Shown piece by piece: positions 11,075-21,136 of a stretch of DNA of 64,000 nucleotides. The stretch comes from a bacterium (GTDB taxonomy: Bacteria; Myxococcota_A; Bradymonadia; UBA7976; UBA1532): the NCBI GenBank assembly GCA_030427205.1, contig JAUHXC010000001.1, positions 434,001 to 498,000 of the forward strand, given 5' to 3'. Position numbers and translations under genes: made by a program. Position 1 is the stretch's first letter. Each line of letters starts with the position of its first letter. A model generated the notes under the pieces. It saw only the letters and a list, made by a program, of their open reading frames with translations, ran no database searches and was not told the DNA's origin.

Positions 11075-13360
11075 TCAGAACTGCTCGACGATCACGAAGC
11101 CGGGCCCGTCGGCGTCGAGCACGACGGTCAGCGTCTCGCCGGCCTCAGCCTCGAAGACGAACCGGGTGCCCGACCCGTGGCCGCCGATACCCGCGGCGTT
11201 GGTGCGGTAGAGCTCGCCGCTGCACGCCCGCTCCGAGCGCCGCTGCAGGCAGCCGCGGCGCACCGCCGCGCCGAAGAGCCAGCCGCTGACCTCGGTCTCG
11301 GCGGTGACGTGGTAGCGGCCGTCGGCCGGGGCGACGAAGCTGAAGTAGTGATCGGCAGCCGGGTTGTGCGGCCAGCCGCAGCCGACGCGGGTCTGAAGGC
11401 CGGCGCCCTCTTCGCCGAACCAGCCGGCCTCGTCGACGACCAGCGCCGGCGCGAGCGCCTCGGGGCAGGCGGGCTCGACGGCGACGCAGCGCGGCGGCCC
11501 GTCGACGCCGTCGGTCTGGTCGCAGATCAGATCGTCGGCGCAGGGCAGCAGCAGCCCGCGCGGGTCGCACAGCGCGCCCTCGCCCACCGCCGCCTGCTCG
11601 TCGGGGCGCTGCCACTCGGCCTCGAACGGCGCGCTCTCGAGGCCTTCGCCGTCGATGACGACGAGCGGCTGATCGCGCCGGAACGCGACGGGCCCCGAGA
11701 ACCACGCCTCGAAGAGCTCGCCGTCGGTGGTGATGTGGCGGGCGGTCCACGGGTCGTCCAGCTCGCGGTCGACGCCATTGGCGACGAAGAGGCCGCCCCG
11801 CCGGTCGATGTAGAAGCCGGTCACGTCCCCTTGCGGGTCGCGGCCGCGGACGCGGATGGCGCTGTGGGTCCAGCCCTCGGGCCCGACGCGGCTCTGCACG
11901 ATCACCGCCTCGTCGATGACCGGCGGCGAGCTCGGGCGGCAGATGGCCCCGATGCAGGCCGAGCCGGCGACGCATTGATCTTCGGCGCGGGCCGGGTCGC
12001 ACGCCTCGCGGTCGGCCCGCACCGGCGCGGGCGCAGGCAGCACCGCGGCGGCGATGAGGTGGCCGTCGCGGCCGGCGCGCACGTCCACCGGGCCGTCGGT
12101 CCGATCGGCCCAGCCCACCCAGCGCGCCCCGTCGGCGTCGGCCTGCGCCGCGAAGCCGGGGGCCGCGAGCCAGCCGTACTCCGACAGATCGGCCCCGCGC
12201 AGCACCAGGGCCACCTGATCGGGCTCGCGGTCGTGGGTCAGGAGCGCGACCTCGACCGGCCGGCAGCGGGCCCCGTCGCCGCCGGCGCAGAGCGTGCCTT
12301 CGGGGCAGCGGGCCGCCTCGCTGCCCGGGGCGCAGCGGTCGTCGGGCGCCAGCACCGGCTGGTCGATCACCGGCACCTCGAACCAGATCCGTCCGTCCCG
12401 AGCAACGAGCGTGACCGTGGCCGGGACCGGGTCGACCGCTCGCGAGAACTCGACGATCGTCGGGTTCTGCGCGTTGCCCCAGCCGCCGCTCGCCTCGCCG
12501 ATGTGCACCTGCGAGCCGGCGGTCAGCCGCCCGGGGTCGTCGACGGTCAGCGAAACATGCACCGTGCCGTCGCGCAGGTGGGCCCAGCCGTCGAGCAGCA
12601 CCGGCGCCGGGCGCACCGCGCATTCGCCGTCGGCGGCGCAGTAGAGATCGTCGAGACAGCGGGCGAGGCCGTCGCACGCCGCGCCGACGTCCCCCGGCGG
12701 CGGCGCGATCTGGCAGGTGCCTTCGTAGCACTCGGCGCCGTGGGCGCAGCTCGGGCTGTGGCAGTAGTCGTCGTCTTCGCAGATCCAGTCGCCGCACGCG
12801 CCGCCGGCGGGCACCGGGCCGAGGATCTGCAGGCCCAGGCGCTCGGGCCAGTCGATGCCGCCGTAGCCGTCGACCTGGATGACCACCGACTCGCCGGCTT
12901 CGAGGGTGTACTCGACGCCCAGCGGGTTCGAGCCCAGCCCGGGGTCGTGATAATGCGGCGAGGGGGCGCAGGCCAGCGGGGCCGGGTCGCGGTCGCAGCC
13001 GGCGTGCAGCGAGACCATCGTGCCGCGGCCCACCTTGCGAAAGGCGTAGCGCCCGCCGTGGGGCGCGGTGAAGGCGAAGAGCGCGTCCCGGCCGCGGGCG
13101 ATGCTGAAGTCGCTCATCGGGCACAGCCCGGCCAGCGCGCTGTTGCCGGTCTCCGCCTCGATGCGATAGCGCCCCGGCTCGACCCGGTGCTCGGCGGTGA
13201 TCGGGATCGCGTCGCAGATCGCCTCGGCGACCTCGTCGGCGATCGGCTGGCCCTCGCACGCGGTGGACGCGAGCGCGGCGACGGCCAGGGCCGCCGTCAG
13301 GCCCGGTCGCGCGCGGCCGGCTGCGGCGTGGGCGGGGGTTCGGGTGTCGTGCGTGCTCAT
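11075..13360 (-). CDS. Large Cys-containing secreted lipoprotein, function unknown
   Basis: A 761-residue predicted lipoprotein (signal peptide ending ASTACEG). It has several beta-sandwich-like segments in which [27 protein letters not shown] and [18 protein letters not shown] recall the pre-peptidase C-terminal (PPC-like) domains of secreted proteins. A second such segment closes the protein ([15 protein letters not shown] through [18 protein letters not shown]). Between them are Cys-rich linkers ([32 protein letters not shown]). This suggests extracellular display modules and not an enzyme. The ATG at 13360 has GGGAGG upstream. It is divergent from metK (13528) and convergent with the nuclease-like gene. 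Confidence 0.8.
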   Translation of the reverse strand: MSTHDTRTPAHAAAGRARPGLTAALAVAALASTACEGQPIADEVAEAICDAIPITAEHRVEPGRYRIEAETGNSALAGLCPMSDFSIARGRDALFAFTAPHGGRYAFRKVGRGTMVSLHAGCDRDPAPLACAPSPHYHDPGLGSNPLGVEYTLEAGESVVIQVDGYGGIDWPERLGLQILGPVPAGGACGDWICEDDDYCHSPSCAHGAECYEGTCQIAPPPGDVGAACDGLARCLDDLYCAADGECAVRPAPVLLDGWAHLRDGTVHVSLTVDDPGRLTAGSQVHIGEASGGWGNAQNPTIVEFSRAVDPVPATVTLVARDGRIWFEVPVIDQPVLAPDDRCAPGSEAARCPEGTLCAGGDGARCRPVEVALLTHDREPDQVALVLRGADLSEYGWLAAPGFAAQADADGARWVGWADRTDGPVDVRAGRDGHLIAAAVLPAPAPVRADREACDPARAEDQCVAGSACIGAICRPSSPPVIDEAVIVQSRVGPEGWTHSAIRVRGRDPQGDVTGFYIDRRGGLFVANGVDRELDDPWTARHITTDGELFEAWFSGPVAFRRDQPLVVIDGEGLESAPFEAEWQRPDEQAAVGEGALCDPRGLLLPCADDLICDQTDGVDGPPRCVAVEPACPEALAPALVVDEAGWFGEEGAGLQTRVGCGWPHNPAADHYFSFVAPADGRYHVTAETEVSGWLFGAAVRRGCLQRRSERACSGELYRTNAAGIGGHGSGTRFVFEAEAGETLTVVLDADGPGFVIVEQF

Positions 13361-13459
13361 CGGCGCCTCCCTGCGTTCTGTCGCCGAGCGTGCCGCCGAT
13401 CGCGCCGCGACCCGGAGCGAAAGAAACTTCGCCCCGACCGCGCCCCGTCCCGAGCCGCA

Positions 13460-13488
13460 TTGACACATACCGGTCACTTGCCCAATAT
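13460..13488 (+). promoter_or_regulatory. Probable promoter of metK
   Basis: A perfect -35 TTGACA (13460-13465) and a 17-nt spacer lead to a weaker -10, CAATAT (13483-13488), about 40 bp before the metK ATG. The surrounding 30 bp is AT-richer than the region. I see no SAM riboswitch between the promoter and the start. Confidence 0.55.
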
Positions 13489-13527
13489 GGCTCGAATTTT
13501 CCCGCCGCCCGATCCACTGGAGCACCC

Positions 13528-14706
13528 ATGGCCCGCAGCTTCCTGTTCACCTCCGAGTCGGTGACCGAAGGCCACCCCGACAAGATCGCCGACCAGATCT
13601 CCGACGCGATCCTCGACGCCCTGCTCGAGCAGGACCCGCACAGCCGGGTGGCCTGCGAGACCCTGATCAAGACCGGCTACGTCAACCTCGCCGGCGAGAT
13701 CACCTCCAAGGCGAGCGTCGACTACGCGGCGGTCGTGCGCCGCACGCTGCGCGAGATCGGCTACACCAGCTCGGCGATCGGCTTCGACGCCGACACCTGC
13801 GGGGTGCTGCTCGCCATCGACGCCCAGTCCCCCGACATCGCGATGGGGGTCGACGAAGGCCGCGGCGACTTCAAGGAGCAGGGCGCCGGCGACCAGGGGC
13901 TGATGTTCGGCTACGCCTGCGACGAGACCGACGAGCTGATGCCGCTGCCCATCGCCCTGAGCCACAAGCTGACCCAGCGGCTGGCGGCGGTGCGCAAGGA
14001 CGGCACGCTGCCCTTCCTGCGCCCCGACGGCAAGAGCCAGGTCTCGGTGCAGTACGTCGACGGTCGGCCGACGCGCATCACCGCGGTGGTGCTGTCGACC
14101 CAGCACGACGACGACGTCGAGCAGCCCGAGCTGCGCGAGAAGATCAAGGCCCACGTGCTCGATCCGGTGCTGCCCGCCGCGCTGCTCGACGGCGATACCA
14201 AGTTCTACATCAACCCCACCGGGCGCTTCGTCATCGGCGGCCCGATGGGCGACTGCGGGCTGACCGGGCGCAAGATCATCGTCGACACCTACGGCGGCAT
14301 GGGCCGTCACGGCGGCGGGGCCTTCAGCGGCAAGGACCCTTCGAAGGTCGACCGCTCGGCGGCCTACATGGCGCGCTACGTGGCCAAGAACGTCGTCGCC
14401 GCCGGCCTCGCCGAGCGGGCCGAGGTGCAGCTGGCCTACGCCATCGGCGTGGCCGATCCGGTCAGCGTGAGCATCGACACCTTCGGCACCGGCAAGGTCG
14501 ACGAGGACACCCTCTCGGCGCTGGTGCGCGAGCACTTCCCGCTCAAGCCGGCAGGCATCATCGAGCACCTCGACCTGCTGCGGCCGATCTACCGCAATAC
14601 CGCCGCCTACGGGCACTTCGGGCGCAGCGACGGGGCGTTCCCCTGGGAGCGCACCGACAAGGCCGAAGCCCTGCGGGCCGCGGCCGGGCTCGGCGCCGGC
14701 GCCTGA
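13528..14706 (+). CDS. metK: S-adenosylmethionine synthase
   Basis: Cytosolic MetK makes S-adenosylmethionine from ATP and L-methionine with Mg2+ and K+, releasing phosphate and diphosphate. The 392 residues fit the usual length (about 385-400). The N-terminal signature [19 protein letters not shown] carries the catalytic His; [16 protein letters not shown] is the hexapeptide region; [16 protein letters not shown] is the glycine-rich loop; the C-terminal AAYGHFGR segment is typical. The ATG at 13528 begins the conserved N-terminus ([10 protein letters not shown]); in-frame upstream sequence precedes the promoter and is not coding. A GC hairpin follows the stop, before the rng gene on the same strand. 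Confidence 0.98.
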   Translation: MARSFLFTSESVTEGHPDKIADQISDAILDALLEQDPHSRVACETLIKTGYVNLAGEITSKASVDYAAVVRRTLREIGYTSSAIGFDADTCGVLLAIDAQSPDIAMGVDEGRGDFKEQGAGDQGLMFGYACDETDELMPLPIALSHKLTQRLAAVRKDGTLPFLRPDGKSQVSVQYVDGRPTRITAVVLSTQHDDDVEQPELREKIKAHVLDPVLPAALLDGDTKFYINPTGRFVIGGPMGDCGLTGRKIIVDTYGGMGRHGGGAFSGKDPSKVDRSAAYMARYVAKNVVAAGLAERAEVQLAYAIGVADPVSVSIDTFGTGKVDEDTLSALVREHFPLKPAGIIEHLDLLRPIYRNTAAYGHFGRSDGAFPWERTDKAEALRAAAGLGAGA

Positions 14707-14711
14707 GCCGC

Positions 14712-14731
14712 CCCCGGGTCGGCGCCCGGGG
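14712..14731 (+). terminator. Terminator-like hairpin after metK
   Basis: A 7-bp perfect stem (CCCCGGG at 14712-14718, CCCGGGG at 14725-14731) with a 6-nt loop lies a few bases after the metK stop. No T-tract follows, so it may be a weak terminator or an mRNA 3'-end stabiliser. Confidence 0.4.
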
Positions 14732-14804
14732 CTGACCGGACCCGCGCCGCCCCGACCGTGCCGCATCCTGGCGGCGCACCCCCTCGGTGAGAGACGATGG
14801 CGGC

Positions 14805-16304
14805 ATGTCCGATTCCCTCGTGATGAACTGCTCGCCGCACGAGATCCGGGTGGCCGCGGTCGAAGACCGGCGGCCGGTCGAGGTCTACGTCGAGCGCAGG
14901 AAAGACCAGAGCCTCGTCGGCAACATCTACAAGGGCCGGGTGACCCGGGTGCTGCCGGGCATGCAGGCGGCCTTCGTCGACATCGGCCTCGAGCGGGCGG
15001 CGTTCCTCTACGTCGCCGACATCGTCGACCCCAAGAAGCGCGAGGCGGAGACCCGCGACAGCACGATCTCCGAGGCGACCCGCGACGCCTATCACCGGCC
15101 GATTCAGAGCCTGCTGCACGAAGGGCAGGAGATCATGGTGCAGGTGGCCAAGGAGCCGCTGGGCACCAAAGGCGCCCGGGTGACGAGCCACGTCAGCATC
15201 GCCGGCCGGCACCTGGTCTACATGCCCACCGTCGACCACGTGGGCATCAGCCGGCGCATCACCGACGAAGAGGAGCGCAAGCGGCTCAAGGAGATCCTCG
15301 AAGCGCTCGTGCCCCAGGGCGGCGGCTTCGTCGCCCGCACCGCCGCCGAGGGGCGCAACCCCGACGAGCTGCGCGCCGACCTCGAGTTCCTCAGCCAGGT
15401 GTGGAACGACATCCTCATCCGCATGGAGAGCGGGCCGGCGCCGGTGACGCTCTACGAAGACCTCGACCTCGTGCTGCGCACCGCCCGGGACATGATCACC
15501 CCCGAGATCGAGGCGGTGCACGTCGACGACGAGGGCGAGTATCGCCGGCTGGTGCGCTTCATGCGCCGCTTCATGCCGCGCTATCTCGACCGGGTGAAGC
15601 TCTTCGACCGCCCCGACGCGATCTTCGACGCCTTCGGCATCGAGGCCGAGCTCAACCGGGCGCTGGGGCGCAAGGTGTGGCTGCCCAGCGGCGGCTATCT
15701 GATCATCGATCAGACCGAGGCGCTGTGCGCCATCGACATCAACACCGGGCGCTACGTGGGCCGGCGCAACCTGGAAGACACCATCGCCCGGACCAACGTC
15801 GAGGCCATCGACGAGATCGTGCACCAGCTGCGGCTGCGCAATATCGGCGGCATCATCATCATCGACTTCATCGACATGGATCACGAGTCGAACAAGAACC
15901 GCGTCTTCAGCGAGCTGACCGAGGCCCTCAAGCGCGATCGGGCCAAGACGAACATCCTCAAGATCAGCGAGCTGGGCTTGGTCGAGATGACCCGCAAGCG
16001 GGTGCGCGAGTCATTGTCCCGCTCGATGTCGGAGCCCTGCTTCTATTGCGACGGCACCGGCCTGCTCAAGAGCCGGACGACCGTCTGCCACCAGATCTAC
16101 CGCTCGATGGTCACCGAGGCGGAGGTCATGGGCGACGGCGAGCGCGCGGTGCGCATCGCGCTGCACCCGCGGGTGGCCGAGACGCTCGGCAAAGAAGAGC
16201 GGGCGATGCTCGCCGAGCTCGAGGCCCGGCTCGACCTGCGGCTGAGCCTCGATCCGCGGCCCGACTTCCACCTCGAGCACTTCGAGTTCAGCGGCGGCGA
16301 GTAG
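14805..16304 (+). CDS. rng: Ribonuclease G
   Basis: RNase G/E family endoribonuclease, 499 residues, which cleaves AU-rich single-stranded RNA and matures rRNA 5' ends. It has an N-terminal S1-like domain (LVGNIYKGRVTRVLPGMQAAFVDIG). The catalytic Asp residues sit in CAIDINTGRYVG and IIIIDFIDM. The zinc-link Cys pair is in EPCFYCDGTG. The C-terminal scaffold tail of RNase E is absent, so RNase G is the better name. GAGAGA lies upstream of the ATG at 14805; an in-frame GTG at 14787 is an alternative. It follows metK on the same strand, separated by a hairpin. Confidence 0.95.
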   Translation: MSDSLVMNCSPHEIRVAAVEDRRPVEVYVERRKDQSLVGNIYKGRVTRVLPGMQAAFVDIGLERAAFLYVADIVDPKKREAETRDSTISEATRDAYHRPIQSLLHEGQEIMVQVAKEPLGTKGARVTSHVSIAGRHLVYMPTVDHVGISRRITDEEERKRLKEILEALVPQGGGFVARTAAEGRNPDELRADLEFLSQVWNDILIRMESGPAPVTLYEDLDLVLRTARDMITPEIEAVHVDDEGEYRRLVRFMRRFMPRYLDRVKLFDRPDAIFDAFGIEAELNRALGRKVWLPSGGYLIIDQTEALCAIDINTGRYVGRRNLEDTIARTNVEAIDEIVHQLRLRNIGGIIIIDFIDMDHESNKNRVFSELTEALKRDRAKTNILKISELGLVEMTRKRVRESLSRSMSEPCFYCDGTGLLKSRTTVCHQIYRSMVTEAEVMGDGERAVRIALHPRVAETLGKEERAMLAELEARLDLRLSLDPRPDFHLEHFEFSGGE

Positions 16305-16318
16305 CCCCCGCCGCCCGA

Positions 16319-16753
16319 TCAGCCCTGCAGCTTCTCTTTCACCGCCGGCTCGAGGCCGGTCAGCCCCCACGCCCGCCCGATCTGAAGCGCCTCGTCGGCG
16401 CCTTTGCCGTCGATGTGGAAGGCGCGCATCGCCGCCAGGGCGCCGATGCGATTGCCGCTGCCGCAGTGGATGAGCATCGGCCGGGGCGCGCTGTCGACCA
16501 GCGCGGCGAAGGCCTTGGCGTTCTCTACGGTCACGCCCATGCCGCCGGCGATCGGCAGGTGGTGGTAGGTGAAGCCCAGCTCGGGCAGCAGCTTGGCGGC
16601 CTCGGCGACGCCCGGCTCGGCGGCGGTGCGCAGGTTGATCACCGTCTGGTAGCCCGCCTCGCGCGCGGCGCGATACTGCTCGGCGGAAGGCTGGCCCCCG
16701 GTGACGATGCCCTCGGCGGGGGTCTTGGCGTTGGGGATCTGAATGCGGGTCAT
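16319..16753 (-). CDS. Blh/DUF442-type beta-lactamase-hydrolase-like phosphatase domain protein
   Basis: A 144-residue cytosolic protein of the DSP-like phosphatase family (TIGR01244/DUF442). The N-terminus has VTGGQPSAEQYRAAREAGYQ and VINLRTAAEPG. The active-site loop is IHCGSGNRIGAL, where Cys and Arg are separated by four residues as in this family (other members have CRSGTRS). The substrate is unknown; a tyrosine-phosphatase-like mechanism through the Cys is expected. Its ATG (16753) overlaps the stop of the upstream 628-residue lipoprotein gene by four bases, so the two are co-translated. It is convergent with rng, with only 14 bp between the stops. Confidence 0.85.
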   Translation of the reverse strand: MTRIQIPNAKTPAEGIVTGGQPSAEQYRAAREAGYQTVINLRTAAEPGVAEAAKLLPELGFTYHHLPIAGGMGVTVENAKAFAALVDSAPRPMLIHCGSGNRIGALAAMRAFHIDGKGADEALQIGRAWGLTGLEPAVKEKLQG

Positions 16754-18636
16754 GGGCGGTCTCCGGTCGGTGCGGCCGCTGGCGTCTCGAGCAGCCGATG
16801 CTGGTGGATCTTGATGAATGCGCTGGTGAGGTGCCAGACGTTGTCCATCCAGACCTTCTGGTTGATCAGGTCGGTCTTGAAGCCGCCGATCACCCGCTCT
16901 TTGTCGCGCACCCAGTACGCGTTCTCCGGGGTGAACTGCAGCCGCAACAGGTAGGTGGTGATGTGGCGGATGGCCGTCTGGTAGCGGGCGAAGCGCTCTT
17001 TGTCGCCGGCCGCTTTCGCGACGATCGCCGCGTCGGCCAGCGCCTCGAGCGAGGCCGCGGTGACCGAGTTGTTGCCGTAGTAGCCCCGCTTGGGGGTCAT
17101 CGCCCCGTCGTAGTCGTAATGCCGCTGGTTGTCGGCGTTGTAGCGATGGTGGCGCACCACCCGGTCGTTGATGGCGAAGACCAGGTCGCGCAGCCGGTCG
17201 TCGGCGGCCTGCAGGTAGCGATGGGCCCAGGGCTGGGTGTACCAGGCCGGCGCGTAGGGCACCCACAGCGGCGGCGCGAGCGCCATCTGCCCCTCGAGCG
17301 CCGGCCCGTAGGCGGCGAGCATCTTGTCGAAGAAGGCCGTGTAGCGGGCGTCGCCGGTCTTCTCGGCGGCGTAGGAGACGATGAGCATCAGCTGCCCGGG
17401 CATGAAGTACTGGCTGTTGGCGAACTGGGTCCACATGAGGCCGTCGGGCCGCTGCTTGCTCATGGCGTAGGTCATCAAGAGCTCGACGTCGCCGGCGCTC
17501 GCCTTCCAATCGGCGCGCTCCATGATCGCGCCGGCGATGAAGCTGGCGACGGTGTAGCGGTTGTCGACGAGGTTGCCGTTCTTCAGCGGCACCGGCGAGG
17601 GCACGATGCGCCCCGCGCTCCGCGACTTCTCGATCTGGAAATACCGCTCGAGGTAGGTGTCGATGCCCTGCCGACCGAGCCGCTTCAGCTCGTCGTCGGC
17701 GAGGAACTGCGCCAGGCGGTTGAGGATCCACACCGCCATCGTCGAGCGGACCATCGTGCGCTTGGCGTCGTACTCCTGCCGATTGGACGGCGAGAACTCG
17801 TAGGTCACCTGCCCGTCGGGGCGGATGTTGTGCCGATACCAGTCGCCGATCAGCCGCAGGCGGGCCATGAGCAGGTCGTGGTCGACGGCGTCGGGCGTCA
17901 GCCGGGAGAAGCCGCGGAAGTAGTCGGTGAACGCGTGGTCACCGGGCCGCTCGGCGAAGTGGGCCACCTCGTAGAACTCGACGATCATCTCGTTCTGCAT
18001 GCCCATCATCGTCGGCGCCAGCCCGAGGTCCTTCATCATCGCTTTGCGCGCCGACTTGGGCCCGTGGTTGTACATGACCTGCTCGATGGGATCGCGCTCG
18101 GTGCGCTTGCCCTTCAGTTCGAAGGCGAGCCCCATCACCTGCGGCTCGAAGACCTTGTTGCTGAACAGGCCCTTGAAGCCGAAGTTGGGGGTGCGCACGG
18201 TGCGGGTCACCACCATCAGGTGGATCTGATGCGCCGCGAGCCCGGCCTGATCGAGGCCGGCGCAGACCTCGGGCATCACCCGGTCGAGCTTCTCGGTCAG
18301 CGGGGCGTCGCCGTCCACCCGTCGCCGCACCCGGCGGTCGCCGCGGGCGTGAAACAGCGTGACGATGATCGGCCGCGTCGCCTCGGCGATGCCCGGCGGC
18401 GGCACCATGCGCGCCAGCCCGCGGCCGCCGCCGCACGCCTGGCGGGCGTACCACAACAGGTAGCGGCGGGCGGTCTCGTCGAGCTCGAGCGGCGGGTCGA
18501 CCCGGGGCACGAAGCCGGTATCGGCGACATCGGTGACCTGCGGCGTCGAGGCGGGCGCGCCGGCGTCGGCCGGGGCGGCGCATCCGATGAGAATCACAAG
18601 GGCGGCGCAGAACGCGGCGGGCAGAGCGCGGGGCAT
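16750..18636 (-). CDS. Lipoprotein with an alpha/alpha-toroid-like region, function unknown
   Basis: A 628-residue predicted lipoprotein (lipobox LIGCAAP). The region from about 40 to 150 includes PIIVTLFHARGDRRVRRRV and resembles the AMMECR1 fold only loosely. From about 200 to the end it is helix-rich, with repeated aromatic/His-rich hairpins (NGNLVDNRYTVASFIAGAI, WYTQPWAHRYL, HHRYNADNQRHYDYDGAM, RGYYGNNSVTAASLEAL). That is the pattern of alpha/alpha-toroid enzymes such as glycoside hydrolases, epimerases or lyases. No catalytic signature was identified. It has its own -10-like TACACT (18674-18669) and is followed with 4-bp overlap by the phosphatase gene, suggesting a functional pair. Confidence 0.75.
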   Translation of the reverse strand: MPRALPAAFCAALVILIGCAAPADAGAPASTPQVTDVADTGFVPRVDPPLELDETARRYLLWYARQACGGGRGLARMVPPPGIAEATRPIIVTLFHARGDRRVRRRVDGDAPLTEKLDRVMPEVCAGLDQAGLAAHQIHLMVVTRTVRTPNFGFKGLFSNKVFEPQVMGLAFELKGKRTERDPIEQVMYNHGPKSARKAMMKDLGLAPTMMGMQNEMIVEFYEVAHFAERPGDHAFTDYFRGFSRLTPDAVDHDLLMARLRLIGDWYRHNIRPDGQVTYEFSPSNRQEYDAKRTMVRSTMAVWILNRLAQFLADDELKRLGRQGIDTYLERYFQIEKSRSAGRIVPSPVPLKNGNLVDNRYTVASFIAGAIMERADWKASAGDVELLMTYAMSKQRPDGLMWTQFANSQYFMPGQLMLIVSYAAEKTGDARYTAFFDKMLAAYGPALEGQMALAPPLWVPYAPAWYTQPWAHRYLQAADDRLRDLVFAINDRVVRHHRYNADNQRHYDYDGAMTPKRGYYGNNSVTAASLEALADAAIVAKAAGDKERFARYQTAIRHITTYLLRLQFTPENAYWVRDKERVIGGFKTDLINQKVWMDNVWHLTSAFIKIHQHRLLETPAAAPTGDRP

Positions 18637-18668
18637 CGGCGGGCCTCGGGGCAATGGATTCGGGCGGA

Positions 18669-18674
18669 GTGTAC
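18669..18674 (-). promoter_or_regulatory. Possible -10 element of the 16750-18636 gene
   Basis: TACACT on the minus strand, about 33 bp upstream of the ATG at 18636, in the intergenic gap after the M23 gene. No clear -35 box was found. Confidence 0.25.
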
Positions 18675-18710
18675 TGGTCGCGTGGGCTCGGCGCACCCCC
18701 GGCGGTCGCC

Positions 18711-20801
18711 TCAGTCGGCGCCGCCGTCGGCCGCCGTCGAGGCGGACGGGCCCGCATCGGCCGGGGACGCGGGCCCGGCATCGGCGGGCAAAGACATGCC
18801 GCCTGCCGCCGCGGCCGGGCCGGCGGCATCCGCGTCGGCGCCGGCATCCGCACCGGCGCTGTCGGCCGCACCGCCGGCGTCGCTATCCACGCCCGCTGCC
18901 GCCTTCGCGGCGGGCGCGGGCCACTCGATGCGGGTCGAGAGCCGGTCCACCTGCCCGATGCGATCCTCGACCTCGACCTCGAGCGTGTACGGCCCCGGCG
19001 TCGGCGGATCGAGCGGCAGCCAGACCACCCGATTCCAGCCCCGCTGCCGCTCGAAGCGCACCGCCTGCCCGTCGACGTGCACCCGCACCCGCCGCAGGCC
19101 GCTGCCCTCGTCCTGCACCGGCACGATCAGGCGCGCCCCGGCCGGGTGGGGCTCGATGCGCGGCCGCCCGATCTGCGGCGGCTCGGTATCGCGCAGCACC
19201 GCGAACTCGCCGAAGTGCACCGTCCAGCCGCGCAGGTGGCGCCCGCGGCGGGTCCGGCCCATCCACCAATAGCGGCCGCGCTCGTGAAAATAGAGCGCGC
19301 TGCCGCTCGGCGCCCGCGGCACCGCCAACCCCAGGGTGCTGCCGGCCTTGGTCGGCACCCAGCCGTTGGCCAGGCGATACAGCGGCGTGACCGGCTCGAG
19401 CCCCGGCGCGCCGGTATGCTCGAATGTGCCCAGAAACAGCGTGGGATAGTCCCAGAAGCGGCTGTCGCGCCCCAGCTCGAGCCAGATCGGATCGGCCTCG
19501 ATCGGGGTGTCCATCGGCCCGGCGATGGTCTGCACCCGGCGCCAGATCGTGCCCTTGGGGCCCTTGGTGCCCACCTCGACCACCGTCGGCTCGTCCCCCG
19601 CGACCGTCAGCGCCAGGGCGGGGTGCTCGCCGACCAGCGTCGCCACCGCCGCCCGGCTGCGCTTGCCGTCGACCCGCACGTCGTAGGGCCCGTCGCACAG
19701 CTCGGGCACCGGGATCGCGAGCATGCGATCGCGCAGCAGCGGCGGCGGCCCCTCGGCGACCGCGTCGAGCACCGCCCGCGGCTTGCCCAGGCTGCGGCGC
19801 CGCGTCTCGCACGGGCGATGGCGGGCCACCTCGAGGTCGAAGCGCGCCTCGGCCGTGTTGCCCGCCGCGTCCCGGGCGACGATGCGCGCCGGGTGGCGCC
19901 CGTCCTTCAACCGGGCCAGCGAGCGCCCCACCCGGCGGTGGGCCCGCACCCGCGGGCCGGGGCCGCCCACCAGCGTATGGAACATGCCCTCGCCCTCGGC
20001 GCGCAGCCGAGGGTGATAGTCCAGCTCGGTATGCCCCTTCTCGGCATACGACGCCTCGCGATACACCGAGCGGTGCCACAGCGCGCCGTCGATGTAGAGC
20101 TCGACCGCGTAGGGGGTCACCGCCCGCGACAGCCCGTCGATGAAGTCCACCGCCTCGACCATCAGCCGCACGTCGCCGCGCAGCAGCACCGGCCCGTCGA
20201 TCAGCCGACCGCCGTCGAAGCGGTACATGCGCTCGTCGAGCCGCCCGTGGGCGTGGCTGCCCGCCGCCCGGGGCACCGCCAGCAGGCGGCGGATGACCGG
20301 CGGGCGGGTATCGGGCAGGGGCATGCCGTGGGTCAGCGGGTTGACCGGCGTGCCCTTGTGCCGGGTCTCGAAGTGCAGGTGCACCAGATCGGTGCCGCTG
20401 GTGCCGATCCAGCCGAGAATATCGCCCTGACGCACCGCGATCGGCGGCCGCTGGTAGACCTTGAACTTGAAGCCGTCCCGCTCGGCGGCGCGCACCGCCG
20501 GCAAGAGCGCCGGGGCGAAGCCCGACAGGTGGGCGTAGACCGTCACCCAGCCGCCCGGATGGGCCACGTAGACCGCCCGCCCGAAGCCGCGGTCGTTGCG
20601 CTGGATGCGCACCACCTCGCCGTCGGCCGCGGCGATGACCGGCACCGTCGGATCGCCGTCGGTGGTCAGATCCATGCCCGCGTGATGATGCCCGATGCGA
20701 TAGGTGCCGAACGTCGAGCTGACCCGCGGCGGATGGGCGAGCGGATAGACGAAGCGTGACTCGGCCGCGCCCTGCGCCGGCCATACCATCGCGAAACCCA
20801 T
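18711..20801 (-). CDS. Secreted M23-family metallopeptidase (LytM-like)
   Basis: A predicted peptidoglycan endopeptidase or LytM-type activator. The M23 domain follows the signal peptide: GHHHAGMDL supplies the first zinc ligands and HLHFETRH the H-x-H ligand, so the zinc site looks intact. It is followed by about 450 residues of beta-sandwich-like segments and an Ala/Asp/Ser-rich tail (AGPASPADAGPSASTAADGG). From the ATG at 20801 the protein is 696 residues, but that start gives a signal peptide with no charged n-region. A CTG at 20843, overlapping the acylphosphatase stop (CTGA) and in frame, would give KRGLRRLWPVGLVMGF, a textbook signal peptide. GTG at 20813 is a third option. Confidence 0.85.
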   Translation of the reverse strand: MGFAMVWPAQGAAESRFVYPLAHPPRVSSTFGTYRIGHHHAGMDLTTDGDPTVPVIAAADGEVVRIQRNDRGFGRAVYVAHPGGWVTVYAHLSGFAPALLPAVRAAERDGFKFKVYQRPPIAVRQGDILGWIGTSGTDLVHLHFETRHKGTPVNPLTHGMPLPDTRPPVIRRLLAVPRAAGSHAHGRLDERMYRFDGGRLIDGPVLLRGDVRLMVEAVDFIDGLSRAVTPYAVELYIDGALWHRSVYREASYAEKGHTELDYHPRLRAEGEGMFHTLVGGPGPRVRAHRRVGRSLARLKDGRHPARIVARDAAGNTAEARFDLEVARHRPCETRRRSLGKPRAVLDAVAEGPPPLLRDRMLAIPVPELCDGPYDVRVDGKRSRAAVATLVGEHPALALTVAGDEPTVVEVGTKGPKGTIWRRVQTIAGPMDTPIEADPIWLELGRDSRFWDYPTLFLGTFEHTGAPGLEPVTPLYRLANGWVPTKAGSTLGLAVPRAPSGSALYFHERGRYWWMGRTRRGRHLRGWTVHFGEFAVLRDTEPPQIGRPRIEPHPAGARLIVPVQDEGSGLRRVRVHVDGQAVRFERQRGWNRVVWLPLDPPTPGPYTLEVEVEDRIGQVDRLSTRIEWPAPAAKAAAGVDSDAGGAADSAGADAGADADAAGPAAAAGGMSLPADAGPASPADAGPSASTAADGGAD

Positions 20802-20839
20802 CACGAGCCCCACCGGCCACAGCCGGCGCAGCCCGCGCT

Positions 20840-21115
20840 TCAGCGCTTGATCTCGAATCCCTCGAACTCGCCGGTCGGCGGCAGCCACTCGGCGTCGATC
20901 AGGTTGACCTGCGCCGCCGGCGGCCCTTGATGACACCACGCGATCAACCGCTCCAGCTTGGGCCGGGTGCCCTCGGCGATCAGCTCCACCGAGCCGTCGG
21001 GGCAGTTGTGCACGAAGCCTTCGACCCCCAGCTTGCGGGCCTCTTCCCGGGCGCTCGCCCGGTACCAGACCCCCTGCACCTTGCCCCGGATCCGCAGTGA
21101 AATACGCTCTCGCAT
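20840..21115 (-). CDS. acyP: Acylphosphatase
   Basis: Small cytosolic enzyme (91 residues, the usual size) that hydrolyses acyl phosphates such as carbamoyl or acetyl phosphate. The family signature is intact: GKVQGVWYRAS, with the phosphate-binding loop and catalytic Arg, and HNCPDGSVE, with the catalytic Asn. The stop codon is close to or overlaps the likely start of the M23 peptidase gene; 21 bp separate its start from the upstream repeat-protein gene. It is therefore an internal gene of a minus-strand operon. Confidence 0.96.
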   Translation of the reverse strand: MRERISLRIRGKVQGVWYRASAREEARKLGVEGFVHNCPDGSVELIAEGTRPKLERLIAWCHQGPPAAQVNLIDAEWLPPTGEFEGFEIKR

Positions 21116-21136
21116 ATCGATGCCCCCCTTGCCGGA

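Noticed and set aside
13466-13527. SAM riboswitch upstream of metK
   Set aside because: Only about 40 bp lie between promoter and start, too short for any known SAM riboswitch, and no signature is seen.
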